64,000 bases of DNA from Ampelocalamus luodianensis. Taxonomy: Eukaryota; Streptophyta; Magnoliopsida; Poales; Poaceae. Below the pieces are notes generated by a model. It was not told where the DNA came from and did not search any database. It saw only the letters and a list, made by a program, of their open reading frames with translations. Both the position numbers and the translations under genes were made by a program. Positions 45,416-55,992 of the stretch are shown piece after piece (the stretch's first letter is position 1; each line of letters opens with the position of its first letter). The stretch is taken from positions 60,746,522-60,810,521 of the forward strand of contig CM070620.1 in NCBI GenBank assembly GCA_036346255.1, in the 5' to 3' direction.

Positions 45416-46447
45416 TGATGAGGGCATCCCTAACACTTATACATCTTTCCCTTATACACATACTGAGGTGGACGCCATACGTGACGCTACAAATAATTCA
45501 AGTACAGAAGTGCATATTGGTCCACTGACGAGAGCAAGAGCTAAACTTCTAAATCAACAGGTGCTTTTGTTTCTTAATGAATCTTCTATTGTCATTGATG
45601 AGAATTGGGTATTACCTCATGCAAATGTTTTGTGCATTCTCGGGTTTGAACATTGTGAAGCCTTTGGAACCAAGAGGGAGGCCGGAGTCAAAGCAATGGA
45701 GGAGAAGCTCACGTGGGTCAACCAAGGGGAGAAAAGCCCAAGAATTCAAGCCCAATTCGGATCTTCCACAAGTGCAACCGAAATTCATCTCGGAATCAAC
45801 TCAGAATTCAATTCGGATTCGGTTCGGGACAGCCCAACAGGGCTGTAATAAAAAGGCCATAACTTTTGCATACGGAGTCCGATTGGGGTGTTCTTGGACT
45901 TGTTTGAAAGCTTATTCCAAGGCCCACACAATGGTTTTGGCCCCAGCTTCAGAAGACTTACGGTCGCACCGCTATGGCCGAAACAATGTGACGGACTTAA
46001 GTTAGGTTTTCCTTTTGTGTGTTTTTAGGTCTTAGCCGAGTTAGAGTTTGATTCGGCATGTGTGGCCGGCCCTAGGCCGTGCGTGAGTCGTGGAGGGTGC
46101 CTTAAATACCCTTGCCCCTCCCTTGTATCCATTAGACCAGTTTATTCATAAGATTGAAACATAGCTATTGCTTGTTCTTTCGACCCCAGAGTTCATGCGA
46201 GGACTTTGAGAGAGGACTAGGCGATCCAATTGTTCGTTCTGCAATTCAAGGTCAAGCCGTCGCTCCATTGGGAATCGGGACTTGGCGTTCGCGCTCGTGG
46301 TCTCGCGACGAACAACTACCGGTGTGTTGTGGGCGTATTCAAGAGTTGAGGGTTCGTGCATTGGCGCGAGTGTTCACTAGCGACATCATCTACTTCGCAT
46401 CAACTATCCACGGTTTCTCATCGAGAAGATCGGGCCTCCCCGTATCA
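45416..46447 (+). repeat. 5' LTR of the complete gypsy element
   Basis: 1032 bp, TG...CA, matched to 52202-53225 with mostly single-base indel differences. TATA-like CTTAAATACCC near 46102. Confidence 0.92.
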
Positions 46448-47491
46448 TGTGGTATCGATTCTAGGTTTACTCGGTGAGAACTTCTTCACCCGTAGTTAGA
46501 TTCGTTTTCTTTCCTATCGCATAATAAACCAAAATTGCGCATCAAAACCGTAGTTTAATCTGCTATTTCTTGTGCGTTTAGTTAAGTTTTCATCCATTAG
46601 AGTTTTGTTTTAGTGCTGATCCTTGTGTTTCCATTCGTAGCTTAATCTTTATCAAAAAAAAAAAAAAAAAAAACGCTAACTTTTGCATACGACCTCCGAT
46701 TGGAGCGTTTCTTGATCCGTTGGAAAGGAAACGGGAAATCTGGGGGTTTTACATCCGCGTAAGCCACCAGGCACACGTGTGCGGAAAACTTCGACCCCAA
46801 AAAAGGTCGTTTAGGGCCTCAAAACGGGCCCGCAAACCGAGAAAAATTCGGCTCGATTTCGCTCAAAATTGACAGAGCCCCTCTACAGGTGATTCTAAGG
46901 TACCCCGTGAAGACGGCATCCCTTTTCGAGTTGATCCGCGCATACTTTTAGCTACTACAGTACCGGGTCATCTTTTTAGCTTGTGTTTTTCAATTTTGAT
47001 TGAGCAATCTTGTGCCCTAGTATATTCCTTTGCAATTGGCTAGCGTCTATCCTCGTGATTTGGTGCAAAACGAGCTGGTTTCATCTCTTTTTCTCGCTCG
47101 CTAGCTCACCATTTGTTTGCATTAAGTCTCATTTATCTTTGCGTGTGCGTTCATACACTTTGCTTAAACTCGTTGGATCAAGACATAGGCAAAATACTCT
47201 AGCTTGGATCATTACTTAGCTTTACAATACCTTGAATATCAGATTGCATAGGATATACACATACCGCCCAAGCTCCACCTACACCCGTTTGTACCCCCTT
47301 GCTCTTGGTTACGCTCATACATTACCGGGTTGAGGTCGTTCGCTGTCACAACTGTCGTTTTGCCGTCCTTGATTCACTTTGGAACGGTAAGCTTGTCTTG
47401 TTTTCAGGACAGTGAGTTGTGAGCGTAATAGAGAGAGCTTTTGTTTTACTAACCCAGATATAACCTCGTTTCTTGTTTGTGAGTTGTTGCC

Positions 47492-49437
47492 ATGTCAGGT
47501 CACGAGGAGGATCCACCTAATCCGGAGGCGCCGGTTACGTGGACAGAGTACACTCGCTGCGCGAGATGCTACAAAAACAACTTCATGATGGTGATAATGG
47601 CGTGCGCGACGAGCTCGGGAAGTTCGATCGATCGAACACTCTCGGGAGGAGGTCACACACCGCGCACGCCATCAACAATAACTTCACCGAGCTCCGCGCC
47701 ATGTTCGCCAACACACCCACGTGGGGTGCGCAAGCCGATGACACAGTGTGCACGCCCCCGGCCGTTTTGCACAATGAGACCGGCGAGGAGTGCTATTCGT
47801 GTGGATGAGGAGCGACGACGCGGCAGCGCGCCGCATGGCGGTGCCGCCAAACGTCGGATGGCAGCCGCGCACGCCATCGAGCACATGGGCGTGGCCGAGG
47901 CAACGGCGGCGTGGTGAGGCGCACCACGTGGTGTCCACGGAGGAGGTGTGCATCGTGCACCTCGTAGTCGGGTTGATGAGGTCGAGCAATGGGATGACGA
48001 TTTCCCGCCGATGACGATGACCGACAGCCGCCACCACCGCAACAACGTGCGGCGCCATCGACACGATGACGCCGAGGATTTTGTCGCTAAGCCCAAATTT
48101 ACTCTCCTATATTTTGGTGTGGTACGGATGTCGAACAATACCTCACTTGGGAGCTGAAAGTTGATAAGTTGTTTCGGATGAACAACTATTCCAATGAGAA
48201 GAAGTCGTTGCTTGCGCCCAATGGCTTGATGATTATGCCACACATTGGTGGGAGCAGTTCATCCGTAGCGCATGGAGCGCCATGACTTGCCGATTATAAC
48301 TCGGGAGCGGATGAAGCAAGATTTGCGGCACGCTTTGTACTCGCCACTACAAGCGCTCACTTTTTGAGAAGTCGATGTTTGCGACAAGGTATAAGATCAA
48401 TTGATGAATATCATAAGGAAATGGAGACTATCATGATACATGCGATGTCCGCGAGAATGAAGAATGCACTCATGGCGAGATTTCTAGTCGGCATGAATCA
48501 TGTCGTCAGCGCATTGTCAATCACCATCCCTATAATGATATGATTGAGTTGTTGCATCAAGCACGCGGCCGAGCGACAAGTGATTGAAGACGCACGATTT
48601 GTCGCCTGCTCACGTTCTTCACCGACCCAGACAGCCATATAACAACGGCCACCAAACAGACCACTCCCCGGAAACAACCGCAATGCGCAGCTCCGCAAGT
48701 AAGAAGTTGGAGAGTACACCACCACCGGTGCGCCGACTGCGGCGCGCGCCGCTAGTGCGACTCGTCTATGGGGTCAACAGCCGCTCACGTGACATTATTT
48801 GCCACAAGTGCAAGGGTGTTGGCCATTTTCGAGGGATCGCCCAATGTCGAACTATGCTTATCACGAGAGGATGGCGGTTATGTTTCAACTAGTGATGATG
48901 AGTCGCTGATGATGCGGCCAGCCTTGCACACCGATGACATAGAGCAATGTGAGTGTGATCCCGAGTTCCCTAACACCGAGCAAGATTCTATTGTTTGCAC
49001 ACCCAAGGTGCTTAGTGTAATGCCGTCCCGTCACTAGAGCAATGTGCAATTTATTTCGAGATTTGGGCAAAACTTGATAAGGGTAAGGTGTGCAAAGTGA
49101 TAATTGATGGTGGGAGTTGTCATAATCGCTAGCAAGGATATGTGTCATAAGTTGGGTTTGAAGTACTTGCCGCATCCACGCCCTTATCATGTGCAATGGT
49201 TGAGCGACAAAGAGGAAGTGAAGGTGAACTATATGGTGCGAGTGACGTTTTTATTGGGAAGTACACCGACATCGTGGATCGCGATGTTGTGCCTATGACG
49301 GTGTGTCACTTGCTCTTGGGACGCCATGGCAATATGACCGCTCATTGCTCACGATGGGCGACAAATCGCTACACATTTCGATGGAATAATATGGATATCA
49401 TCTTGAAGCCCCTTACACCGCAATAGATTGTGAATTC
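47492..49437 (+). pseudogene. Gypsy gag and protease relic
   Basis: The gag frame opens at 47492 (MSGHEEDPPNPEAPVTW) after a leader of about 1 kb. A zinc knuckle ICHKCKGVGHFRG is at about 48789-48830. A protease-like block follows with VIIDGG (about 49100), DIVDRDVVPMTVCHLLLGR (about 49270-49325) and RYTFRWNNMD. The frames alternate many times between 47500 and 49440, mostly through one-base shifts, so no full-length product is possible from the sequence as given. Confidence 0.75.
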
Positions 49438-49679
49438 TTCAATGCGAGAAAATTGAGATGCACGTTGAGACCGCCAAAGAGCGAGAGAAGAATTTAGTGA
49501 TGTTAGCCACCAAATCGAAATGAGAGAATTCATGAAGATCCCATTTGGTGCACTTTGTACTATTGTACAAAGACGCCTTGCTTTCGACTAACGACTTGTC
49601 TTCTCTTCCTAGTGGTGTTGCTTGTGTTTTGCAGACTTCAATGACGTCTTTCCAAACGAGGTACCACCGGGCTACCACC

Positions 49680-52201
49680 AATTCGTGGGATAGAACATAA
49701 GATCGACTTGATTCCGGGAGCGTCCGCCGAACCGACCACCGCATCGCACCAATCCCGAGGAAACAAAGGAAATTCGAAACAAGTACAAGAGCTCTCCAAA
49801 GGGTATGTACGTGAAAGCTTAAGCCCTTGTGTTGTTCTCGTTATTTTAGTTCCTAAGAAAGATGGTTCATGGCGTATGTGCGTAGATTGTCGAGCGATTA
49901 ATAATATCACAATTCGATATCGTCATCCTATACCTCGCTTAGATGATATGCTAGACGAATTGAGTGGTGTCGTTATTTTCTAAGATAGATTTGCAGATGG
50001 TTACCATCAAATTAGGATGCATGAAGGGGATGAGTGGAAAACAGCATTTAAAACAAAATTTGGGTTGTATGAGTGGTTAGTCATGCCTTTTGGTTTAACT
50101 AATGCACCTAGTACATTCATGCGCTTAATGAATCATGTTTTAAGGCATTTGATTGGTAAATTTGTGGTTGTGTACTTTGATGATATTCGATTTACAATGA
50201 CCGAATCTGAACACATAGACCATCTTAGACAAGTTCTACAAGTTTTGCGTGAGGCTAGGTTATTGGTAACTTAGAGAAGTGTACCTTTTGCAAAGATCGT
50301 GTCATCTTTTGGGCTATGTTGTTTCGCATTGGAGTTGAAGTAGATGAGTCTAAAATTGAAGCGATTAAAAATTGGCCAACTCTGTGAATGTCGATGATTA
50401 GGAGCTTTCATGGTCTCACTGGTTTTTATCGCGCTTTGTGAAGGATTTTAGCACCATAGCTGCCCCTTTGAATGAACTTACTAAAAGGGTGTTGAATTTG
50501 TGTGGGGGTAGCGCAAGGCGTTGCTTTTCTTGAACTTAAGAAACGCTTGATCAAGCACCGTTGCTTGTTTTACCCGATTTCACTAAAATTTTGAAATTGA
50601 GTGTGATGCTAGTGGATTGGGTATTGGCGGTGTTTTAATGCAAGAGGGTAGACCGGTAGCTTATTTTAGTGAGAAACCGAATGGTGCTCAATTGAATTAT
50701 CCGGTCTATGACAAAGAGCTTTATGCTTTAGTGCGTGCGTTAGAAACTTGGCAACACTATTTATGGCCTAAAGAGTTTATTATTCATTCGATCATGAGGC
50801 ATTAAAGTATTTAAAGGGCCAAGCAAACTGAACTGTAGACATGCCAAATGGGTCGAATTCATTGAGTCGTTTCCTTACATTGTAAAATATAAGAAGGGAA
50901 AGGAAAATGTGGTAGCCGATGCTCTCTAGGAAAAGTGTGCTTTTAACTCAAATAGGAGTGCAAGTTCTGGTTTAGAGAGTTTGCGTGATTTATATGCTCA
51001 TGACCATGATTTTTCCGTTCCTTATGCACATTGCAAAGAGGAAAAGGTGGGATAAATTTCACATCCATGATGGGTTTTGTTTCGCACTAACAAATTATGC
51101 GTTCAGCACTCCTCCGCATGCGTTTGCTATTCTGCAGGAATCACATGCGGTGGGTTGATGGGACATTTTGGACGTGAGAAGACGTTATCTATGCCGAGCG
51201 ATCACTTTTATTGGCCTAAGATGAGGCGAGATGTAGAGAGGTATGTGCAACGATGCATTACTTGCCACAAAGCGAAATCGAAGTTGAATCCACATGGTTT
51301 GTATACCCTCTACTGCTCCCAATGCACCATGGGAGGATATTAGTATGGATTTTGTTTTAGGATTGCCTAGAACTAAGAGGGGAGTGATTCTTTTTGTAGT
51401 TGTGGATCGTTTTCAAAGATGGCACACTTTATTCCGTGCCACAAGAGCGACGATGCGCGCATATTGCTAACTTGTTTTTCGTGGAGATCGTGAGGCTACA
51501 TGGCGTGCCACGCACTATTGTGTCGATCGTGACGGAAGTTCATGAGCTACTTTTGGAAGACACTTTGGGGTAAACGGGGGACGGTTGTTATTCAAAGACG
51601 ACTTGTCATCCCCAAACCGATGGTCAAACGGAGGTGGTGAACCGCACACTTTCGATGCTACTTCGGACCATGATCAAGAAGAATCGCGCGAGTGGGAGGA
51701 TTGTTTGCCGCACGTGGAATTCGCTTATAATCGGGCCGCACCCCACTACGCAGCTTGTGTCCTTTTGAGGTGGTGTATGGTTTCAAACCCTTTACGCCGC
51801 TTGATTTGCTGCCACTTCCAAGTCAACACCGTGTTCATATGGAGGCATCCAAGCGAGTGAGTATGTGAAGAAATTGCATCTCAAAACAAAAGAGGAGATA
51901 GAACGCAAGGTCAAGTCCTATGCCGAGAAGGCGAATAAGAAACGGAAGAAGATGATTTTTCAACCGGTGATTTGGTTTGGGTGCACTACCGCAAGGATCG
52001 CTTTCGAACGCCGCAAGTCTAAATTGCCGCCACGAGGTGATGGACCTTTCAAGGTGCTTGCGAAGATCAACGACAATGCCTACAAGATAGAGCTTTCCGC
52101 GATGACTATGGCGTGAGCTCTACTTTCAATGTCGCTGATTTATCACCTTTCTTTGGTGGTGATGATCCAGTCGAGGACGACGCCTTTTCAAGAGGGGAGG
52201 A
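49680..52201 (+). pseudogene. Gypsy RT, RNase H and integrase relic
   Basis: The RT blocks are VPKKDGSWRMCVDCRAINN (49850-49910) and YEWLVMPFGLTNAPSTFM (50068-50125), with the catalytic YFDD at about 50176. RNase H is at 50617-50805 (GIGGVLMQEGRPVAYFSEK, YDKELYALVRALETWQHYL). Integrase comprises HFGREKTLSM.. and CHKAKSKLNPHGL (51160-51300), then text to about 51790 in shifting frames. The C-terminal end reads VADLSPFFGGDDPVEDDAF just before the polypurine tract. A TAG at 49981 and many frameshifts interrupt it. No chromodomain was recognised. Confidence 0.85.
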
Positions 52202-53225
52202 TGATGAGGCATCCCTAACACTTATACATCTTTCCCTTATACACATATCGAGGTGGACGCCACACGTGACGCTACAAATAATTCAAGTACGAAGTGCATA
52301 TTGGTCCACCGACGAGAGCAAGAGCTAAACTTCTAAATCAACAGTGCTTTTGTTTCTTAATGAATCTTCTATTGTCATTGATGAGAATTGGGTATTACCT
52401 CATGCAAATGTTTTGTGCATTCTCGAGTTTGAACATTGTGAAGCCTTTGGAACCAAGAGGAGGCCGAGTCAAAGCAATGGAGGAGAAGCTCACGTGGGTC
52501 AACCAAGGAGAAAAGCCCAAGAATTCAAGCCCAATTCGGATCTTCCACAAGTGCAACCGAAATTCATCTCGGAATCAACTCGAATTCAATTGATTCGGTT
52601 CGGGACAGCCCAACAGGGCTGTAATAAAAGGCCATAACTTTTGCATACGGAGTCCGATTGGGGTGTTCTTGGACTTGTTTGAAAGCTTATTCCAAGGCCC
52701 ACACAATGGTTTTGGCCCCAGCTTCAGAAGACTTACGGTCGCACCGCTATGGCCGAAACAATGTGACGGACTTAAGTTAGGTTTTCCTTTTGTGTGTTTT
52801 TAGGTCTTAGCCGAGTTAGAGTTTGATTCGGCATGTGTGGCGGCCCTAGGCCGTGCGTGAGTCGTGGAGGGTGCCTTAAATACCCTTGCCCTCCCTTGTA
52901 TCCATTAGACCAGTTTATTCATAAGATTGAAACATAGCTATTGCTTGTTCTTTCGACCCGCAGTTCATGCGAGGACTTTGAGAGAGGACTAGGCGATCCA
53001 ATTGTTCGCTCGCAATTCAAGGTCAAGCCGTCGCTCCATTGGGAATCGGGACTTGGCGCTCGCTGCTCGTGGTCTCGCGACGAACAACTACCCGGTGTGT
53101 TGTGGGCGTATTCCGAAGAGTTGAGGGTTCGTGCATTGGCGCGAGTGTTCAGCTAGCGACATCATCTACTTCGCATCAACTATCCACGGTTTCTCACTGA
53201 GAAGATCGGGCCTCCCCCCGTATCA
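52202..53225 (+). repeat. 3' LTR of the complete gypsy element
   Basis: 1024 bp, preceded by the polypurine tract and followed by TSD ACAAC, after which the GRF-like frame resumes. Confidence 0.92.
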
Positions 53226-53406
53226 ACAACGAGTGTATCCGTCAGGAGGACAAAGCTCATCTCGAGGCGTGCAGGTGCAGGGAGTGCAAGGCTCGCGAGA
53301 GGGAGCACAAGAAAAAAAAGGAAATGCTGGCCGAGGCCAAGGTGGTAGGCGAGGAGTACAACGCCGAGCTCGGAAGGAAGGGCAAATGGCCCCGATCCAC
53401 GTAGTA

Positions 53407-53621
53407 GGTTGGGCCATTCCGTGGAAGTCCTCCATCCTACCCACCATGTTTTTTACTATCCCCTAAAGGCAGGTATGCTTACATGGTCTGGATGCTTGTG
53501 TCGCAGTGTACCATAGTAGTAGCGAGGATGACTAAAGCAATTAGTCGGACCATCATGCTATGTGCCCACATGTAACGTGCTTCTGTCATGACTCTAATGT
53601 AGTTTTGGTTCCGTGCCTACG
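53407..53621. other. 3' flank between GRF-like gene and RDR fragment
   Basis: No supported coding region here. It may hold the end of the MULE, but no terminal repeat was recognised. Confidence 0.35.
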
Positions 53622-53845
53622 CTAAGCCATCAAAGCAAGCCTATATTGCAAGTATGCCTTTTCTAGTGGAATCTTAGAAAGAACCATTCGCACCGACATC
53701 GAATCCTCCATGTTTTAGGGCATCTTTGTAATCACAACGAGCGTTCTCAGCCCCCTCAATTGCATTATGTATAAGCTTCATAAAGTATTTTGCTTTAACT
53801 CCACCATAGTGAAGTAATGTGATCAAGAACTGTAGCGGCGGAAAT
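53622..53845 (-). pseudogene. RNA-dependent RNA polymerase (RDR gamma-clade-like) exon fragment
   Basis: The minus strand, from an AACATAG acceptor at 53846-53850, reads PPLQFLITLLHYGGVKAKYF then MKLIHNAIEGAENARCDYKD, ALKHGGFDVGAN. After a one-base shift it reads MVLSKIPLEKAYLQYRLALM before a stop near 53622. The spacing and the SxIPLExxYLQxRL motif match the region of plant RDR3/4/5-type proteins just before the conserved 'GxLxxxexGQV'-type segment (from memory of the family). These proteins are predicted to copy RNA into double strands; the catalytic DxDGD-type loop is not in this piece. Rightwards is AT-rich intron-like sequence; leftwards homology ends in frame breaks. Either a relict gene or a fragment captured by the neighbouring MULE. 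Confidence 0.62.
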
Positions 53846-53850
53846 CTATG

Positions 53851-55700
53851 TTTCTAGTTCATGCCTCTAGCAAGTGCAATGTAGTAGTACTAGTATTGGC
53901 AATTTAATAGAGTGGAATCTATGTTGCCAATCATCTTACCATAGCAGAGGAGTTCCATAATGAATCTTACCTTACACAAACAAATTTGCATCGGAAGGAT
54001 GAATCGAGTATCGAAATTCCATAATTTAAAATTCAAATTGTAAACCAAATTTTCGAGAGATAAATTTTTCATCTTCGAGACAATTACAGAACACATATAA
54101 AATTGCCAAAACATTATACAATCAAGTCCACTGCGTGAGGAGCCTTTAAAACAAAATTCATAATTTTTCGAGCTCATTTTATATATTTACAAAATCCTAC
54201 AAACAGTACACTTATATGAAAAAATTGAACGAATAAAAAAAATATAAAAATTACGGAAGCAACAATACTATGTCGGGAGGCTCCACAAAAAATTTCGTAA
54301 TTTTCTTAACACATTTGCTATATTTTGAAATCACTACAAATATCGCTGAAACCGCGACGAAACCCTGATTTTGGGGAAAAAGAAACCCTAATTTATAAAC
54401 CTCAGTGCCCATATTTCTTAATGAATGTTTTTTTACAAATCTCAGTGCCGATATTTCTCCCTGATCGCTGAAACCCTAATTGGAATGCCTAAAAAAAATT
54501 CGTAAGCGACGAAACCATAATTAGACCGAATGAAACCCTAAACCGGAGACACCCTAATCAGGTTTGAACCCTTCCCGTGCTCGGCCACCGCGGAATGCGG
54601 GCTAGCCCCTTACCGCGCTTGGCCACCGCGGCAGGGCTCTGCCCGCGCTTGTCAACAGCGGTAAGTGGCCGCCGGCCCACCTCCCATGCATGTGGCTTTG
54701 GTCTCGCGCTCGGCCAGCCTTCCACGTACAGCTCTCACTATCCGCGTTCGGCGACCGTAGAAGGAGGCACATGTTGCCCTCCTGTAATCCCACACTGGGG
54801 AGGAGGCTACATTTGCAAATGCAAAGTTATGGGAGCCATTTTTGCAATTTATGTGACGTCAAGGAGCCAAAAAAAAAAATCGTCTTCTGTTGTCTCTGCG
54901 TTGCATACAATGCAACTGGTTGGTACCATTGAGCTGGTGGTCCACGTGGTACTTTGCTTTTTAAGTAGTTACGCACAAGATGTCAAGAACAATTTTCCCT
55001 TTGTCCACATGGCCTTATAGCGCAAATTCACCTTAAAATGAAGCACGACGTTTGCCTCCCTAAATTTGCGGTAATTTCCTGCAGATCCTTCATTTCCCAA
55101 ATATACGAAAAAATCGTAATTAAGCAAATGTAGCAAAACCCTTCAAATTTTCTTTTCCTTTTCTAACCATGGAGTGCACTTCACTTGCTTTAGAAGGAAG
55201 GGGCACCGGATGTCCTTTCCCCCACACGTGAAAAGAATTTGTAAGAATCTTCTGATGTTACTATAACTCTTCTTCAGTTGAGCTAAAAAAAATCTTCTTT
55301 AGTTTAACTAGCTGCTATACGTACCAATGAAATATACCAATCTTTACTGTAACTTCTTATTAATTAATTTTGCATACTATTTTTTTACTTACAACTTTGT
55401 GTGAATTGGATCAAACCTAATCCTGGAGAGCGGAGACGAAAAAAAAACCGGCTTGAAGCAGCCTATATGAGTTTCCGGTGGCTATACCAAGTACCAACCT
55501 CCAACCACACCAATAACAAAAGAAAAGGAATTGGAGTCCGAACAAATAGAGAGAAAAAGAGCCACCTGTAAAACACTTTTGAGAAGAGATTCGGTGAGCA
55601 GTGCAAACTCCTGCGCCTGCGCGTTCAGTCCCCCGGATCGTCAAAAGCAGGAAGCAGCCGACCGCCTACCACGCGGCCACAAGGCCCACAACACACTACA
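53851..55700. other. Intergenic: AT-rich block, GC-rich repeat patch, upstream flank of GT61 gene
   Basis: 53851-54560 is AT-rich and intron-like. It contains repeated GAAACCCTAA motifs and a direct repeat of CTCAGTGCC(C/G)ATATTTC (about 54401 and 54443). 54574-54762 is GC-rich, with five irregular copies of a (C/T)CGCGCT(C/T)GGCCACCGCGG-like palindromic unit. 54860-55700 is AT-rich. No convincing gene is seen. ORFs here are shadows. Confidence 0.45.
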
Positions 55701-55714
55701 CCACCAGCTCCAAA

Positions 55715-55724
55715 TATATAAATA
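55715..55724 (+). promoter_or_regulatory. TATA box of the GT61 gene
   Basis: TATATAAATA sits in a sharp AT-to-CT transition. A C/T-rich leader (55750-55915) follows before the ATG at 55993. Transcription would start near 55745-55755. Confidence 0.65.
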
Positions 55725-55825
55725 AGCAAGAAAATATTTTTCCCAAGGAATACTAATCATTTCTACTAGTAACTAATTCATCATCACACGCGCACATCAC
55801 CAGCATTTCTATTTTCTCGCTACAA

Positions 55826-55840
55826 ATGCTTCAGTCTTAG
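55826..55840 (+). promoter_or_regulatory. Upstream micro-ORF in the GT61 leader
   Basis: ATG CTT CAG TCT TAG, a four-codon ORF 153 bases before the main start. If the leader begins at the TATA box proposed above, this uORF is transcribed and could lower translation of the main ORF. Not known to be conserved. Confidence 0.4.
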
Positions 55841-55992
55841 CGATTCCACCTTCTCCTCCACTCTTTCCCTTCTCTCCTCATCTTTCTTTGACTTCTCCCT
55901 CTCTGTGTGCGCCAGTGTGCGCGCGCGTGAGTGTTATTTGGTGTGTGTGCAGCATTGTGCCGATCGATTCCTGAGACGCCGCAGGATCTGAG

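Larger units (their letters stand above)
45416..53225 (+). mobile_element. Complete Ty3/gypsy retrotransposon (7810 bp) in the GRF-like gene
   Basis: LTRs 45416-46447 (1032 bp) and 52202-53225 (1024 bp) start TGATGAGG and end CGTATCA. Perfect 5-bp duplication ACAAC (45411-45415 and 53226-53230). A polypurine tract CAAGAGGGGAGGA abuts the 3' LTR. TGTGGTATCGATTCTAGG follows the 5' LTR as the primer-site region. The interior holds gag, protease, RT, RNase H and integrase on the plus strand in gypsy order, all broken by many small frameshifts. The LTRs are nearly identical but differ by numerous one-base indels, which may be sequence error. An A run of about 22 lies at 46654-46672. Confidence 0.92.
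44849..53406 (+). pseudogene. GRF-like zinc-finger gene (MULE-associated), split by a complete gypsy element
   Basis: ATG at 44849: MDKRQKKQWDNMTK, stop, then WDEIHELARAAGERDDQARA, RTFQPS. A cysteine block follows (CPCVGAETCKFF ... GCTNYSCDYPDRRWD) up to a GTAAGG donor at 45193. Exon 2 starts at 45272 after CCCGTAG: DPLCGYRKWIDLEIHLRDHW, KRAREIQKEERRIDEHN. It is interrupted at 45416 by the gypsy element and resumes at 53231 as ECIRQEDKAHLEACRCRECK, AREREHKKKKEMLAEAK, ending GRKGKWPRST at 53406. The frame is exactly continuous across the insertion. The C.C...C....C.Y..W.D pattern is GRF-like and the tail is a charged coiled coil. Two stops in exon 1 suggest a pseudogene. Function unknown; probably MULE cargo or an accessory gene. 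Confidence 0.6.
33050..53850 (+). mobile_element. Mutator-like element (MULE) relic with MURA, PMD and two GRF-like genes, shattered by insertions
   Basis: Ignoring four later insertions, about 6.6 kb of continuous sequence remains. It carries, left to right: MURA transposase C-terminus with SWIM finger (+), a short tandem duplication, a plant-mobile-domain gene (+), a GRF-like gene (-), an 11-unit tandem array, and a second GRF-like gene (+). An RDR exon (-) lies beyond. PMD genes are known companions of plant MULEs. Left end lost: the Tat element and the 25.5-kb junction replace it. Right end not identified; no convincing terminal inverted repeat was found. The grouping into one element is inference from order, shared decay state and known MULE-PMD association. 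Confidence 0.6.
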
